NCBI GenBank assembly: GCA_900540595.1
Contig: UQGL01000009.1
Coordinates: 1 to 64,000 of the forward strand
Length of the DNA: 64,000 nt
Reading direction: 5' to 3'
From: an uncultured Oscillospiraceae bacterium
GTDB taxonomy: Bacteria > Bacillota > Clostridia > Oscillospirales > Ruminococcaceae
The notes beneath the pieces were generated by a model that made no database searches, was not told where the DNA came from, and was given only the letters and a program-made list of their open reading frames with translations. How positions within the stretch are numbered: the stretch's first letter is position 1; the number at the start of each line of letters is the position of its first letter. This document shows, one piece after another, positions 50,913 to 58,992 of this stretch. The translations under genes and the position numbers were made by a program.

Positions 50913-51524
50913 ATGAAAAACCGTACCAACATCCGTTGGCTGACCCAGCTTGCACTGCTGGTCGCCATTCTGCTTGTGCTGAACTACACCCCGCTGGGCT
51001 ACCTGCAGATCGGCCCGCTGTCGGCCTCACTGCTGACGGTGCCGGTGGCGATCGGCGCCATGACGATGGGCCCCACGGCGGGCGCGATCCTCGGCGGCGT
51101 GTTCGGCGCAACGAGCTTTATTCAGGCGCTGGAGGGCAAGTCCGCAATGGGCAGCGCCCTGTTTCAGGTCAGCCCGTTCGGCACCTTTGTGGTCTGCTTT
51201 GTGGCCCGCGTGCTGGTGGGCCTGTGCGCCGGCCTGATCTTTAAGGCGCTGTGCAAGGCACTGCCCAAAAAGGAAAAGCTCTGCTGCTTTCTGGGCGGTC
51301 TGGCAGCCCCCGTGCTGAACACCGCATTCTTTATGGGTTTTCTGGTACTGATCTTCTATAACTGTGAGTATGTGCAGAATCTGGCCGGTACGCTGGGCGC
51401 TACGAATGCGTTCATGTTTATCGTGCTGCTGGTCGGCGTGCAGGCGATTTTTGAGTGGGTCATCTGCTGCCTCGTGGCAGGCGCGGTTTCCCTGCCGGTG
51501 CGGAAATATTTGAAGATGAATTAA
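50913..51524 (+). CDS. ECF transporter substrate-binding (S) component
   Basis: 203 residues, six membrane helices; ATG 50913 with AGGAGG upstream. Pattern TQLALLVAILLVLNYTPLGY, MGPTAGAILGGVFGATSF and SPFGTFVVCFVARVLVG matches ECF-type vitamin transporters of the PanT/FolT/BioY-like groups. It needs a shared energizing module (EcfA/A'/T) encoded elsewhere. The neighbouring birA makes biotin a tempting substrate, but the sequence is not a typical BioY; pantothenate is at least as likely. Confidence 0.8.
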   Translation: MKNRTNIRWLTQLALLVAILLVLNYTPLGYLQIGPLSASLLTVPVAIGAMTMGPTAGAILGGVFGATSFIQALEGKSAMGSALFQVSPFGTFVVCFVARVLVGLCAGLIFKALCKALPKKEKLCCFLGGLAAPVLNTAFFMGFLVLIFYNCEYVQNLAGTLGATNAFMFIVLLVGVQAIFEWVICCLVAGAVSLPVRKYLKMN

Positions 51525-51535
51525 AGATTTATAAT

Positions 51536-51576
51536 AAAAAAGCGATGGAACGGGAAATGTTCCATCGCTTTTTATT
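51536..51576 (+). terminator. Terminator after the ECF S component
   Basis: 13-bp or longer stem AAAAAGCGATGGAAC/GTTCCATCGCTTTTT (loop GGGAAAT), ending in TTTTTATTTAT; usable in both directions between convergent genes. Confidence 0.9.
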
Positions 51577-51623
51577 TATGGAGATGTAGGAGCCGCACAT
51601 GCCCGGCCCCTACGGTGCGAGTG

Positions 51624-52358
51624 TCACACCGCACCGTAGATTCCCCTGACGCTGACCTCGCCGGTGAAAACGCGGGTGTCGCCGCGCTCATCATGGACGA
51701 TCAGGCGGCCGTCGGTATCGACATCGGTTGCAATACCGGCACCGCCGTCATAGGTCACGCGGCGGCCCAGATTGACGCAGAGGGCCTTGTAACGCTCCCG
51801 ATAGGGGGCAAAGCCCTCGGCCTCATAGGTGTAGAGCGCGCGGTCAAAGCCGAAATCCGTCAGATACTGCGCCAGCCACTCGGGGTCGGCGGTCGTATCG
51901 ACCGGCACACCCTGCAGGGCAAGGCTGGTGCCGTGGGGCAGGCCGGCGGCATCGAAATAGGACTGCGGCTGGGCAAGGTTGATGCCGATGCCCACCACGA
52001 TGCTGTGGCCGTCCGGCGCGCCCTCGCAGAGGATGCCGACGATCTTTTTGCCGTTCAGCAGCAGGTCGTTGGGCCATTTGATCTGACATTCCACGCCGTA
52101 GCGGGCACGCAGGGCATCGCAGACGGCAAGGCTGGCAAAGAGCGGCAGGGTAGCGGGCTGCACAAGGTCTACCCGGATGACTGCCGTGTAATAAAGCCCC
52201 AGACCCGGGGCATCGGTCCAGCTGCGGCCCAGACGGCCGCGCCCGGCGGTCTGGTGGGTCGAGTAGACCGCGCCGACCGGGCCGAATTTGTCAAGGTTTT
52301 GCTTGGCCCAGAGGTTGGTGCTGTCTACCTCCGGCAGATAGATAACGCTTTCATTCAT
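51624..52358 (-). CDS. birA: Biotin-[acetyl-CoA-carboxylase] ligase (no DNA-binding domain)
   Basis: 244 residues. Catalytic BirA motifs: EVDSTNLWAKQ, HQTAGRGRLGRSWTDAPG (biotinyl-AMP loop), IKWPNDLLLNGKKIVGILCE, and a C-terminal SH3-like domain (VTYDGGAGIATDVDTDGRLI). It lacks the N-terminal HTH of E. coli BirA, so it cannot act as repressor. It attaches biotin to carboxyl-carrier proteins. Its start overlaps the stop of the phosphoesterase gene by 4 bp. Confidence 0.93.
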   Translation of the reverse strand: MNESVIYLPEVDSTNLWAKQNLDKFGPVGAVYSTHQTAGRGRLGRSWTDAPGLGLYYTAVIRVDLVQPATLPLFASLAVCDALRARYGVECQIKWPNDLLLNGKKIVGILCEGAPDGHSIVVGIGINLAQPQSYFDAAGLPHGTSLALQGVPVDTTADPEWLAQYLTDFGFDRALYTYEAEGFAPYRERYKALCVNLGRRVTYDGGAGIATDVDTDGRLIVHDERGDTRVFTGEVSVRGIYGAV

Positions 52359-52840
52359 AGTGAGGGCACCCTCTTCCAGCTGAATTCACAATGGCCGTCC
52401 TTAATGGTGATGACGCCGTAGCTGCCGCCGTCCCGCAGGCTGCCGGGGTTAAAGACGGTGGCCGCCGTGCCGACGCCGCGCACCAGCTCCCGGCGGTGGG
52501 TGTGGCCGAAAAGCGCAACATCGGCCCCGCGCTCACCGGCGGATTCAGCCAGACGCTCGCTGCCCATCTTGACGCCGTAGTGGTGGCCGTGGGTGTAGAA
52601 GAAAAGCACCCCGCCGAAGGGGGCCAGCCCCTCAGACGGCTCGCTGTAGTTGACATCGCAGTTGCCGGCCACCCGGTAGATGGGGTAGGGGATCGGCGGT
52701 TTGCACATCTCAAGGGCGGCGTTCAGGTCATACAGACCATCGCCCAGATAGAACATGGCATCGGCGGTCTCATGCGCCAGCACCCAGCGCAGGTCCCGCA
52801 GGCGGCCGTGGACGTCAGATACGACGAGGATTTTACACAT
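52355..52840 (-). CDS. YfcE/MJ0936-type metallophosphoesterase
   Basis: 161 residues; ATG 52840 (AGGAG upstream; the longer open frame has no such site). Metal-binding motifs: VVSDVHGRLRDL, YLGDGLYDL, VAGNCDVNY, FFYTHGHHYG, LFGHTHRRE and NPGSL. It is a two-metal phosphodiesterase of the small YfcE type; physiological substrate unknown. It is translationally coupled to birA. Confidence 0.92.
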   Translation of the reverse strand: MCKILVVSDVHGRLRDLRWVLAHETADAMFYLGDGLYDLNAALEMCKPPIPYPIYRVAGNCDVNYSEPSEGLAPFGGVLFFYTHGHHYGVKMGSERLAESAGERGADVALFGHTHRRELVRGVGTAATVFNPGSLRDGGSYGVITIKDGHCEFSWKRVPSL

Positions 52841-52863
52841 AGAAATACTCCTAAAAAGATACA

Positions 52864-52990
52864 AGGTAATAGATAAAAGATAATAAAATTGGTGGATCGC
52901 ACCGCTTGCGCGGCGCTTAAAATTTGTTTTTGCCCCGCGGGGCAAAAACTCCACACTTTTTATTATCTATTATCTTTTATCTATTCTCTA
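52864..52990. repeat. Inverted-repeat element between phosphoesterase and rsmI
   Basis: AATAGATAAAAGATAATAAAA at the left and TTTTTATTATCTATTATCTT plus TTATCTATT at the right are inverted. Inside are GCACCGCTTGCGCGGCGC and the palindrome GTTTTTGCCCCGCGGGGCAAAAAC. About 125 bp, MITE-like. Part of the end sequence (AGATAATAGATAAAAG) recurs at 53897. Confidence 0.65.
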
Positions 52991-52995
52991 AAAAA

Positions 52996-53832
52996 TCACC
53001 CATTGATGAGTTGGCGGTACACCTCACCTTTACTGAACGGTGTCCCGGCGGCAGCCTGCTTGGCGGCGGCGGCGGGGGGCAGGCCGCCTGCCTGCAGGGC
53101 GCGGGCGGCGGCTACGGCCTGCTCCAGCGTGGGGGCGGCGGCATCGGTCACGGCGGCGGGGTCGGCACCGGCCAGCACCAGCACATACTCACCGCGGGGG
53201 TCGTTTTCCTTATAGTAGGCAACGGCCTCGCCCAGCGTGGTCTTTTTGATCTCCTCGTGCAGCTTGGTCAGCTCACGGCAGAGGGATACCGGGCGGTCCG
53301 CGCCGAACGCGGCAGCAAGATCATCAAGGGTGCCGCGCAGCTTGTGCGGTGCCTCGTAGAAGATCATCGTGCGGGTTTCGTTCTGCAGAAAGGTCAGTCG
53401 CTCCCGCCGGTCGCGCTTGGGGACAGGCAAAAAGCCCTCAAACACAAAGCGGGCGGTGGGCTGACCGCTGGCAGCCAGCGCCGTGACGCAGGCGGATGCG
53501 GCCGGGATGGGCACGACCCGGATGCCGCGCGCATGGGCCTCGCGGACGATCTGCTCCCCGGGGTCGCTGATGCAGGGCATACCGGCGTCACTGCAGAGCG
53601 CGCAGTTCTCCCCGGCCTCAATGCGGTTTAAGATGGCCTCGCCGTGGTGGAGGGCATGCTCGTAGTAGCTGACCATCGGCTTTTTGAGGCCGAGATGGTT
53701 CAGCAGACGCAGGGTCACGCGGGTGTCCTCGGCGGCGATGAAGTCCGCCATGCCGAAGGTGGCAGCCACGCGGGGCGGCATATCATCAAGATTGCCGATC
53801 GGCGTGGCGACAAGATACAAAGTGCCGGGCAA
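52996..53832 (-). CDS. rsmI: 16S rRNA (cytidine-1402 2'-O)-methyltransferase
   Basis: 278 residues from a TTG start at 53832 (AGGGGG 6 bases upstream); the product then begins with PGTLYLVATPIGNLDDMPPR, the usual RsmI N-terminus. Other SAM-MTase (tetrapyrrole methylase-like) landmarks: FIAAEDTRVTLRLLNHL, CALCSDAGMPCISDPG, IPAASACVTALAASG, and MIFYEAPHKL. It methylates C1402 in the ribosomal P site. The C-terminal domain is present. The AT-rich defence islet begins immediately upstream. Confidence 0.94.
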   Translation of the reverse strand: MPGTLYLVATPIGNLDDMPPRVAATFGMADFIAAEDTRVTLRLLNHLGLKKPMVSYYEHALHHGEAILNRIEAGENCALCSDAGMPCISDPGEQIVREAHARGIRVVPIPAASACVTALAASGQPTARFVFEGFLPVPKRDRRERLTFLQNETRTMIFYEAPHKLRGTLDDLAAAFGADRPVSLCRELTKLHEEIKKTTLGEAVAYYKENDPRGEYVLVLAGADPAAVTDAAAPTLEQAVAAARALQAGGLPPAAAAKQAAAGTPFSKGEVYRQLING

Positions 53833-53934
53833 AACGGCACCCCCTAACTTTTGATATAATATACTATTATACCCGTGCGGAAACATCTGCGCAATAAGAT
53901 AATAGATAAAAGGCGGCAAAACAGTTTGATGCCC

Positions 53935-54009
53935 GATAAAATCACACACAAATATCATGAAAATGTGAGTGATTTTATTCTTGCGGGCCGGGACGGTATT
54001 TGGTATAAT
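53935..54009 (+). promoter_or_regulatory. abiE promoter with inverted-repeat operator
   Basis: -35 TTGCGG (53981-53986), 17-bp spacer, -10 TATAAT (54004-54009). Just upstream, an inverted repeat GATAAAATCAC (53935-53945) / GTGATTTTATT (53969-53979). AbiEi antitoxins are known to bind inverted repeats in their own promoter, so this is the likely operator. Confidence 0.65.
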
Positions 54010-54036
54010 AATTCCAAACACAATAGAGGTGTAATT

Positions 54037-54675
54037 GTGTTTGATTTTACAGAAGAAGTAGGTGAGACGGTGGGCATAAGGGAACAGGTGAAAGCAGTGC
54101 TTGACGAAAATGGCGGAATTGCAAAGTCGGCAGATTTTGTCTCGTCTGGCATCCGTGCGATGGAGTTGGTCAATCTTTGTAACACCGGGTATCTTACCCG
54201 TGTAAGGCACGGATACTATGAGCTTGCGAAGAACAGCGAGGTTTCGGAGGAAAGTATGCTGGCGGCGCTGGTTCCGCAGGGGATTGTATGTGTCGAGTCG
54301 GCACTGTTCCACTTTGGATATGGTGACTTCGCTCCGCGCAAGTGGTCGGTGGCCGTTCCTCGATCAATGTCACGAGCAAAGCTGAAGATTGATGTCCTTG
54401 CCATTCAGCCCTACTATGTGAAGGAAAATTTGTACGGACTGGGGAAAACGATAGAAGATTTTAATGGTGTTGCGTTGCCTGTGTATGACCGGGAGCGTAC
54501 GATTTGCGATTGTTTTAAATACCGTAACAGACTGGATAATGAGCTGTTTGGAAAAGCTTTGCATGCGTACGCAAACGATGCAGATAAAAATTTGAAAAAT
54601 CTATCAGAGTACGCAAAGCAACTGCGTGTCTATAAGAAAGTTACAGAATTGATGGAGGTGCTGCTCAATGGCTGA
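54037..54675 (+). CDS. abiEi: AbiEi-type antitoxin (type IV TA)
   Basis: 212 residues from GTG 54037 (AGAGG 7 bases upstream). The N-terminal winged helix (VLDENGGIAKSADFVSSGIR, NLCNTGYLTRVRHGYYEL) is the DNA-binding part. A C-terminal antitoxin domain follows (VAVPRSMSRAKLKIDVLAIQ). It represses its own operon and neutralises the AbiEii toxin without direct binding in known systems. It overlaps abiEii by 8 bp. AT-rich compared with flanking rsmI and acyP, indicating transfer. Confidence 0.87.
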   Translation: MFDFTEEVGETVGIREQVKAVLDENGGIAKSADFVSSGIRAMELVNLCNTGYLTRVRHGYYELAKNSEVSEESMLAALVPQGIVCVESALFHFGYGDFAPRKWSVAVPRSMSRAKLKIDVLAIQPYYVKENLYGLGKTIEDFNGVALPVYDRERTICDCFKYRNRLDNELFGKALHAYANDADKNLKNLSEYAKQLRVYKKVTELMEVLLNG

Positions 54676-55564
54676 TAGGGCGGCGTCTGTGCTGGCACGG
54701 CTCAAGAACAAGGCGGCGGAAAGCGGAAAAAGCTATCAGCTTTGTTTGCAGCTTTTTTGCCAGGAGGAATTTCTGCGCCGTTTGGAGCGGTCAAGGTATT
54801 CAGGAAATTTGGTCCTCAAGGGCGGCTTGTTTATCTACTCCCTCACAAATTTTGACAGCCGTGTGACGATGGATGTTGATTTCTTGCTTCGCAGTATTCC
54901 CAATACGCCGGAGCAGTTACAAGCTGTGCTGGAAGAAATTATTGCAGTTCCGACAGAAAACGAATTTATTACATTTAAAATCAAGAGTGTAGAGCCTATC
55001 TCTGTGACTAAGAAATATGCGGGTGTGGGAGCGTCTCTTGTCGCAAGAATCAAAAATACCCGAACGCCGTTCAGCATTGATTTTGGTGTGGGCGATGTCA
55101 TTGTGCCCAAGCAGGAAACGCGGAAAATCCCTACACAGCTGGACGATTTCCCGGCACCGTTGGTCAACACCTATTCGCTGGAAACAACCGTTGCCGAAAA
55201 GATTGATGCTATTTTGACACTGATGGAATTTTCCAGCAGGATGAAGGATTATTACGATATTTATTACCTTGCCAACAGGTTTGATTTTGACGGCGCAACG
55301 CTGGCAGAAGCACTGAAAAAGACATTCGCAAATCGTGGACACAGTTTTACCGCGGCGCAATTTGAGCAGGTGATAAAGTTTGCCGACGATGCGGCAATGC
55401 AGAAGAAGTGGAAGGCGTTTTGCCGAAAAATCGATACAAAAACGGATGTATTTGGCGCGGTGCTGAGAACGATACAGGTGTTTTTGAGTGAACCATTTAA
55501 GGCGGCTGTAGAACAAGATGCGTTTGAAATGAAATGGTCGGCCGAGATGCAGGAGTGGCTGTAA
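54668..55564 (+). CDS. abiEii: AbiEii nucleotidyltransferase toxin
   Basis: 298 residues, ATG 54668. DUF1814/nucleotidyltransferase motifs: LVLKGGLFIYSLTNFDSR and VTMDVDFLLRS (the G-[GS] and DxD-type catalytic elements), YSLETTVAEKIDAILTLMEF, and SRMKDYYDIYYLANRF. Homologues act in abortive infection by adding nucleotides to tRNA. It completes a full-length AbiE pair next to a restriction system. Confidence 0.9.
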   Translation: MADRAASVLARLKNKAAESGKSYQLCLQLFCQEEFLRRLERSRYSGNLVLKGGLFIYSLTNFDSRVTMDVDFLLRSIPNTPEQLQAVLEEIIAVPTENEFITFKIKSVEPISVTKKYAGVGASLVARIKNTRTPFSIDFGVGDVIVPKQETRKIPTQLDDFPAPLVNTYSLETTVAEKIDAILTLMEFSSRMKDYYDIYYLANRFDFDGATLAEALKKTFANRGHSFTAAQFEQVIKFADDAAMQKKWKAFCRKIDTKTDVFGAVLRTIQVFLSEPFKAAVEQDAFEMKWSAEMQEWL

Positions 55565-55611
55565 AGCCTTCGAAAGACTTGCAAGAAACGCATATGGAGG
55601 AAAGCGATATT

Positions 55612-57408
55612 ATGGCAAGAGTATCATCTAAAACCGAGGATCAAGTTCGGGATGAAGCAAAAATTATATTAGGATTTGATAAAAAAGAAGCAAAAATACA
55701 GCAAGGAACGGGACAAATCACAACATTTAATCAACTTGGTTTTAAGGGGGTCGTTGATAAGCCTGATGGATGGTACCTTTCTGACGACCTAAACTCTCCA
55801 GCTATCATTTTGGAAACAAAATCGGAGGCAGAAGATATATCACTGCAGAAGTGGGCAAACGAGCTTTTTAAAAATTGCAAAATTGCTTTGTCCAAGTACA
55901 AGCAGGTGGTAGGAATCTTATATAATGGTGTTGATGTCCGGGTTTTCTTGAATAACAGTGAAATATCCGATGTGGCGCCAACACTGCAGAACAAGACCTA
56001 TTACATGTCTCTGTTTACAAAAAATGCAATAGATAAGAAACGCATTTATAATCTGACGAAGAAAATCAATGACTGCCTGCATATTGACTTTGGCATCAGG
56101 AATTTATATCACCGAATGATTTTTACGGCGTGTGCACTTGTTGGAAAAAGATATGGTGCTATACTCATAAAAGGAATGGATTTTACACTGATGAAAAACT
56201 CCATTCTCAGTACCTTATCGAAATCCTTGGGGGATGATCGAAAACAGAACCTAAAACTCGATATTTTGATTGAAGTGTATGCGGAAATCAAAATGAACAA
56301 TACAACAAATCAAGAAGCTATTGATAACTTCATTGAATGGGTTTCTGAAATATCCGACTGCGTCAATTCTGACTATTGGAATGGCGAGGATGTTATGGGA
56401 ATATTCTTCAATGAGTTTAATCGTTATAAGAAGAAATCTGAAAGCGGACAGGTATTTACACCAGACCACATCACTTCTTTTATGTATCGGCTCATAAATG
56501 TGAATAAGAATGACAGGGTCCTTGACGCGGCATGTGGTTCTGGGGCGTTTCTTGTTAAGGCCATGTGCAATATGATAAAAGAATCTGGCGGTATTCAGAC
56601 AAAGAAAGCGGCAGATATTAAGAAAACGCAGCTATTTGGTATTGAATTTGATAGAGAAATATTTGCCCTTGCGTGTGCCAATATGCTGATTCATAAAGAT
56701 GGGAAAACAAATTTGGAGCAGTTTGATAGCCGTTCGCAGGAGGCGTGTGATTGGATAAAGTCGAAGCAGATTACCAAAGTACTTATGAATCCGCCTTTTG
56801 AATCAAAATATGGTTGTCTTACCATTGTAGAAAATGTTTTGAAGAATGTGCCAGAACATACGAAGTGCGCTTTTATTCTTCCAGACAAGAAGCTTGAAAA
56901 AGATAAAAAGGGCCCTAAACTGCTGAAACACAGCACCCTTGAAAAAATAATTAAGCTACCAGAAAAAGTGTTCGCCGAGGGAGTTACAACATCTATATTT
57001 ATTTTTGAAGCTGGTGTACCCCAAAACAAAAAAGAAATTTTTGCCTGCTATATAGAGGATGACGGACTTGAAACAGTTAAAAATCAAGGTCGCCAAGATA
57101 TAAAAGACCGTTGGCAGGCGATTGAAGACAAGTGGGTTGAAATTATAAGAAAGCAATCCGGAAGCAATACCATCCAGTGGATCAAACCTGCAGACCATCT
57201 TAGCTACCAAATGCCAGAAAAAGAATTTGAAATCTACGATGAGGATTTCACCAAAACGATGATGGATTATCTGATGTTTAGAGAAGGCGTTGATGTTAAA
57301 GTGTTTGGAGAAAAACTACTAGCAAAAGTATTGTATAACAGTTCTGTGGAGTCAATAGGGGATGGTGTTTCAATTATGCTGAAAAACAGGGATGATAACA
57401 ATGAGTAA
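55612..57408 (+). CDS. Fused nuclease-adenine methyltransferase (second BcgI-like RM subunit)
   Basis: 598 residues; ATG 55612 with GGAGG 11 bases upstream. The N-terminal 150 residues look like a PD-(D/E)xK-type nuclease (DKPDGWYLSDD, then AIILETKSEAEDI, giving Asp and Glu-x-Lys). The helical HsdM-like middle is followed by the methylase domain: SGQVFTPDHITSFMYRLI, motif I VLDAACGSGAFLVKAM, motif IV KVLMNPPFESKYG (about residues 285-400). No hsdR is present. It overlaps the S gene by 8 bp. It is only distantly like the enzyme at 12943, so it was acquired independently. Confidence 0.85.
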   Translation: MARVSSKTEDQVRDEAKIILGFDKKEAKIQQGTGQITTFNQLGFKGVVDKPDGWYLSDDLNSPAIILETKSEAEDISLQKWANELFKNCKIALSKYKQVVGILYNGVDVRVFLNNSEISDVAPTLQNKTYYMSLFTKNAIDKKRIYNLTKKINDCLHIDFGIRNLYHRMIFTACALVGKRYGAILIKGMDFTLMKNSILSTLSKSLGDDRKQNLKLDILIEVYAEIKMNNTTNQEAIDNFIEWVSEISDCVNSDYWNGEDVMGIFFNEFNRYKKKSESGQVFTPDHITSFMYRLINVNKNDRVLDAACGSGAFLVKAMCNMIKESGGIQTKKAADIKKTQLFGIEFDREIFALACANMLIHKDGKTNLEQFDSRSQEACDWIKSKQITKVLMNPPFESKYGCLTIVENVLKNVPEHTKCAFILPDKKLEKDKKGPKLLKHSTLEKIIKLPEKVFAEGVTTSIFIFEAGVPQNKKEIFACYIEDDGLETVKNQGRQDIKDRWQAIEDKWVEIIRKQSGSNTIQWIKPADHLSYQMPEKEFEIYDEDFTKTMMDYLMFREGVDVKVFGEKLLAKVLYNSSVESIGDGVSIMLKNRDDNNE

Positions 57409-58429
57409 AATTGATACCTCCAAGTGGGAGCCGTTTCCGATAGGTAAGCTGTTTACAGTTGTTAAGGGAACTCGTTTAACAAAAGCAAATATGAGAGACG
57501 GCAGTATAAATTTTATTGGGGCAAGCGCTATAAATAATGGGATAACGGCCCATATATCAAACAACGAACACATTCATCCGAAAAATACTATTACGATTAC
57601 ATATAATGGCTCTGTTGGTGAGGCGTTTTATCAGGATACTCCTTTTTGGGCATCAGATGATGTGAATGTTCTATACCCGGTCTTTACTTTGAATAGGTAT
57701 ATTGCGCTTTTTATCATACCGATTTTAAAACAAGCCGGGAAAAGGTACGCATTTGTCGATAAATGGAAAAAAGAAGATATGGAAAGGGATTGCATTTTAT
57801 TACCAGTTGATGAGAATCATCAACCTGATTTTTCATATATGGAATCATATATGAAAAATCAGGAAATTGCAGTCAGCGCTTCGCTGACTAAATTGCAGTC
57901 AGCGAAGTATTGTCTCAGATCAAAAAATGTTGATGTTGAAAAATGGAAAACTTATAAAATTAAGGATATTTTCCCGGAAATTGTAAAGCCGATGGTCTAC
58001 CATACTCGTGAAGTAAAAGAAAGCCTAGGCGGAATCCCTTATGTTATCAGAAGCAAATTTAATAATGGCATTAAATATAATGTGAAACGTCCGCTTGGAA
58101 AGGTCAATCCAGCAAGGGTGATTTCGTTTGGTGCTGAAAACACAACATTCTTTTACCAGAAAAAGGAATGGATATCTGGGAGAGATATGTATTATATTGA
58201 CACCAGAAATATTGACGAATATGCTTGCCTATTTATTACATCGTGCTTACAACCGATAGCCCAAAAGTATTCATATAACTATGGTATGTTTCCAAACTTG
58301 CTTAAAGAGGAAAGCATCAAACTTCCGGCAAATGCAAGCGGTGCGCCTGACTACGAGTATATGGAAAAATATATGAAAGAAGTTGAAAGCAAATCTTATA
58401 ATGTGATTAGGTGTTTGGGGGTAGTATAA
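57401..58429 (+). CDS. Specificity (S) subunit of the second BcgI-like system
   Basis: 342 residues, ATG 57401 inside the end of the RM gene. Two recognition half-domains: 7-150 (KWEPFPIGKLFTVVKGTRLT, GASAINNGITAHISN) and about 185-330 (KWKTYKIKDIFPEIV, GIPYVIRSKFNNGIKYN). Their linker (EIAVSASLTKLQSAKYC) contains a DNA hairpin and a direct repeat. Both halves start with KW-x(4)-I, showing the internal duplication typical of S subunits. It sets sequence specificity. A terminator follows. Confidence 0.85.
   Translation: MSKIDTSKWEPFPIGKLFTVVKGTRLTKANMRDGSINFIGASAINNGITAHISNNEHIHPKNTITITYNGSVGEAFYQDTPFWASDDVNVLYPVFTLNRYIALFIIPILKQAGKRYAFVDKWKKEDMERDCILLPVDENHQPDFSYMESYMKNQEIAVSASLTKLQSAKYCLRSKNVDVEKWKTYKIKDIFPEIVKPMVYHTREVKESLGGIPYVIRSKFNNGIKYNVKRPLGKVNPARVISFGAENTTFFYQKKEWISGRDMYYIDTRNIDEYACLFITSCLQPIAQKYSYNYGMFPNLLKEESIKLPANASGAPDYEYMEKYMKEVESKSYNVIRCLGVV
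57864..57904. repeat. Hairpin and direct repeat in the S-subunit linker
   Basis: AAATTGCAGTCAGCG occurs at 57864 and 57890 (26 bp apart, thus in different frames). Between them AGTCAGCG/CGCTGACT form a perfect 8-bp stem with a 3-nt loop (57871-57889). Confidence 0.75.
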
Positions 58430-58447
58430 TACCGTACCTAACCTTAA

Positions 58448-58496
58448 ACAGCCAAGGCGGTAGGGAATTCCCTGCTGCCTTGGCTGTTTTGTTTGC
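58448..58496 (+). terminator. Terminator after the defence islet
   Basis: Stem ACAGCCAAGGC/GCCTTGGCTGT with an inner AGGGAATTCCCT palindrome, then TTTGTTTG. It separates the S gene from the convergent acyP. Confidence 0.85.
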
Positions 58497-58498
58497 AT

Positions 58499-58783
58499 TT
58501 ATTCACCGCTGCGCACAGTAAAGCCGTACTCGCGGTCCTTGGCGGGCAGGTCGGTGACTTCAACGCCCTCGATGCGGGCCCAGCGGTTCGCGCGCTCGAT
58601 CGTGGGGACAAGCTCGTCCAGCGCGGCGCGGGTGCCCTGAGCCTCCAGCGTGACGCTGCCGTCCCAGTTGTTGGCAACCCAGCCGGTCAGGCCCAGATGC
58701 TGGGCGGCGGCGCGGGCGTAATAGCGGAAGCCAACCCCCTGCACCTCGCCGGTAAAGCGCCAGCGGCGGCGGATGACACTCAT
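58499..58783 (-). CDS. acyP: Acylphosphatase
   Basis: 94 residues; ATG 58783 overlaps the copA stop by 4 bp. Signature GEVQGVGFRYYARAAAQHLG with the phosphate-binding loop and Arg, then LTGWVANNWDGSVTLEAQG with the catalytic Asn. It hydrolyses acyl phosphates such as acetyl phosphate in the cytoplasm. It is co-transcribed with copA, a pairing that may be incidental. Confidence 0.94.
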   Translation of the reverse strand: MSVIRRRWRFTGEVQGVGFRYYARAAAQHLGLTGWVANNWDGSVTLEAQGTRAALDELVPTIERANRWARIEGVEVTDLPAKDREYGFTVRSGE

Positions 58784-58992
58784 GCGTCGATGCCCGTGAC
58801 GGTGTAGTCCTTGGCCTCCACGGCGGCCTTCAGGTCGGCATCGGCTACATCGCGGCTCAGGGTGACAACGGCCGTGCCGGCCTCGTGGCTGACCGCGGCG
58901 CCGGTCACGCCGTCCAGCGCCTCCAGTGCCTTTTTCACGGTGGCCTCGCAGTGGCCGCACATCATGCCTTCAATATGAATGGTCTTGTTCAT
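58780..58992 (-). other. Possible internal translation start giving free CopZ-like chaperone
   Basis: Inside copA, in frame, GGAGGA lies 8 bases before an ATG at 58992. Starting there yields a 70-residue protein (MNKTIHIEGMMCGHCEATVK onward) of the exact size and fold of the CopZ copper chaperone. Confidence 0.45.
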
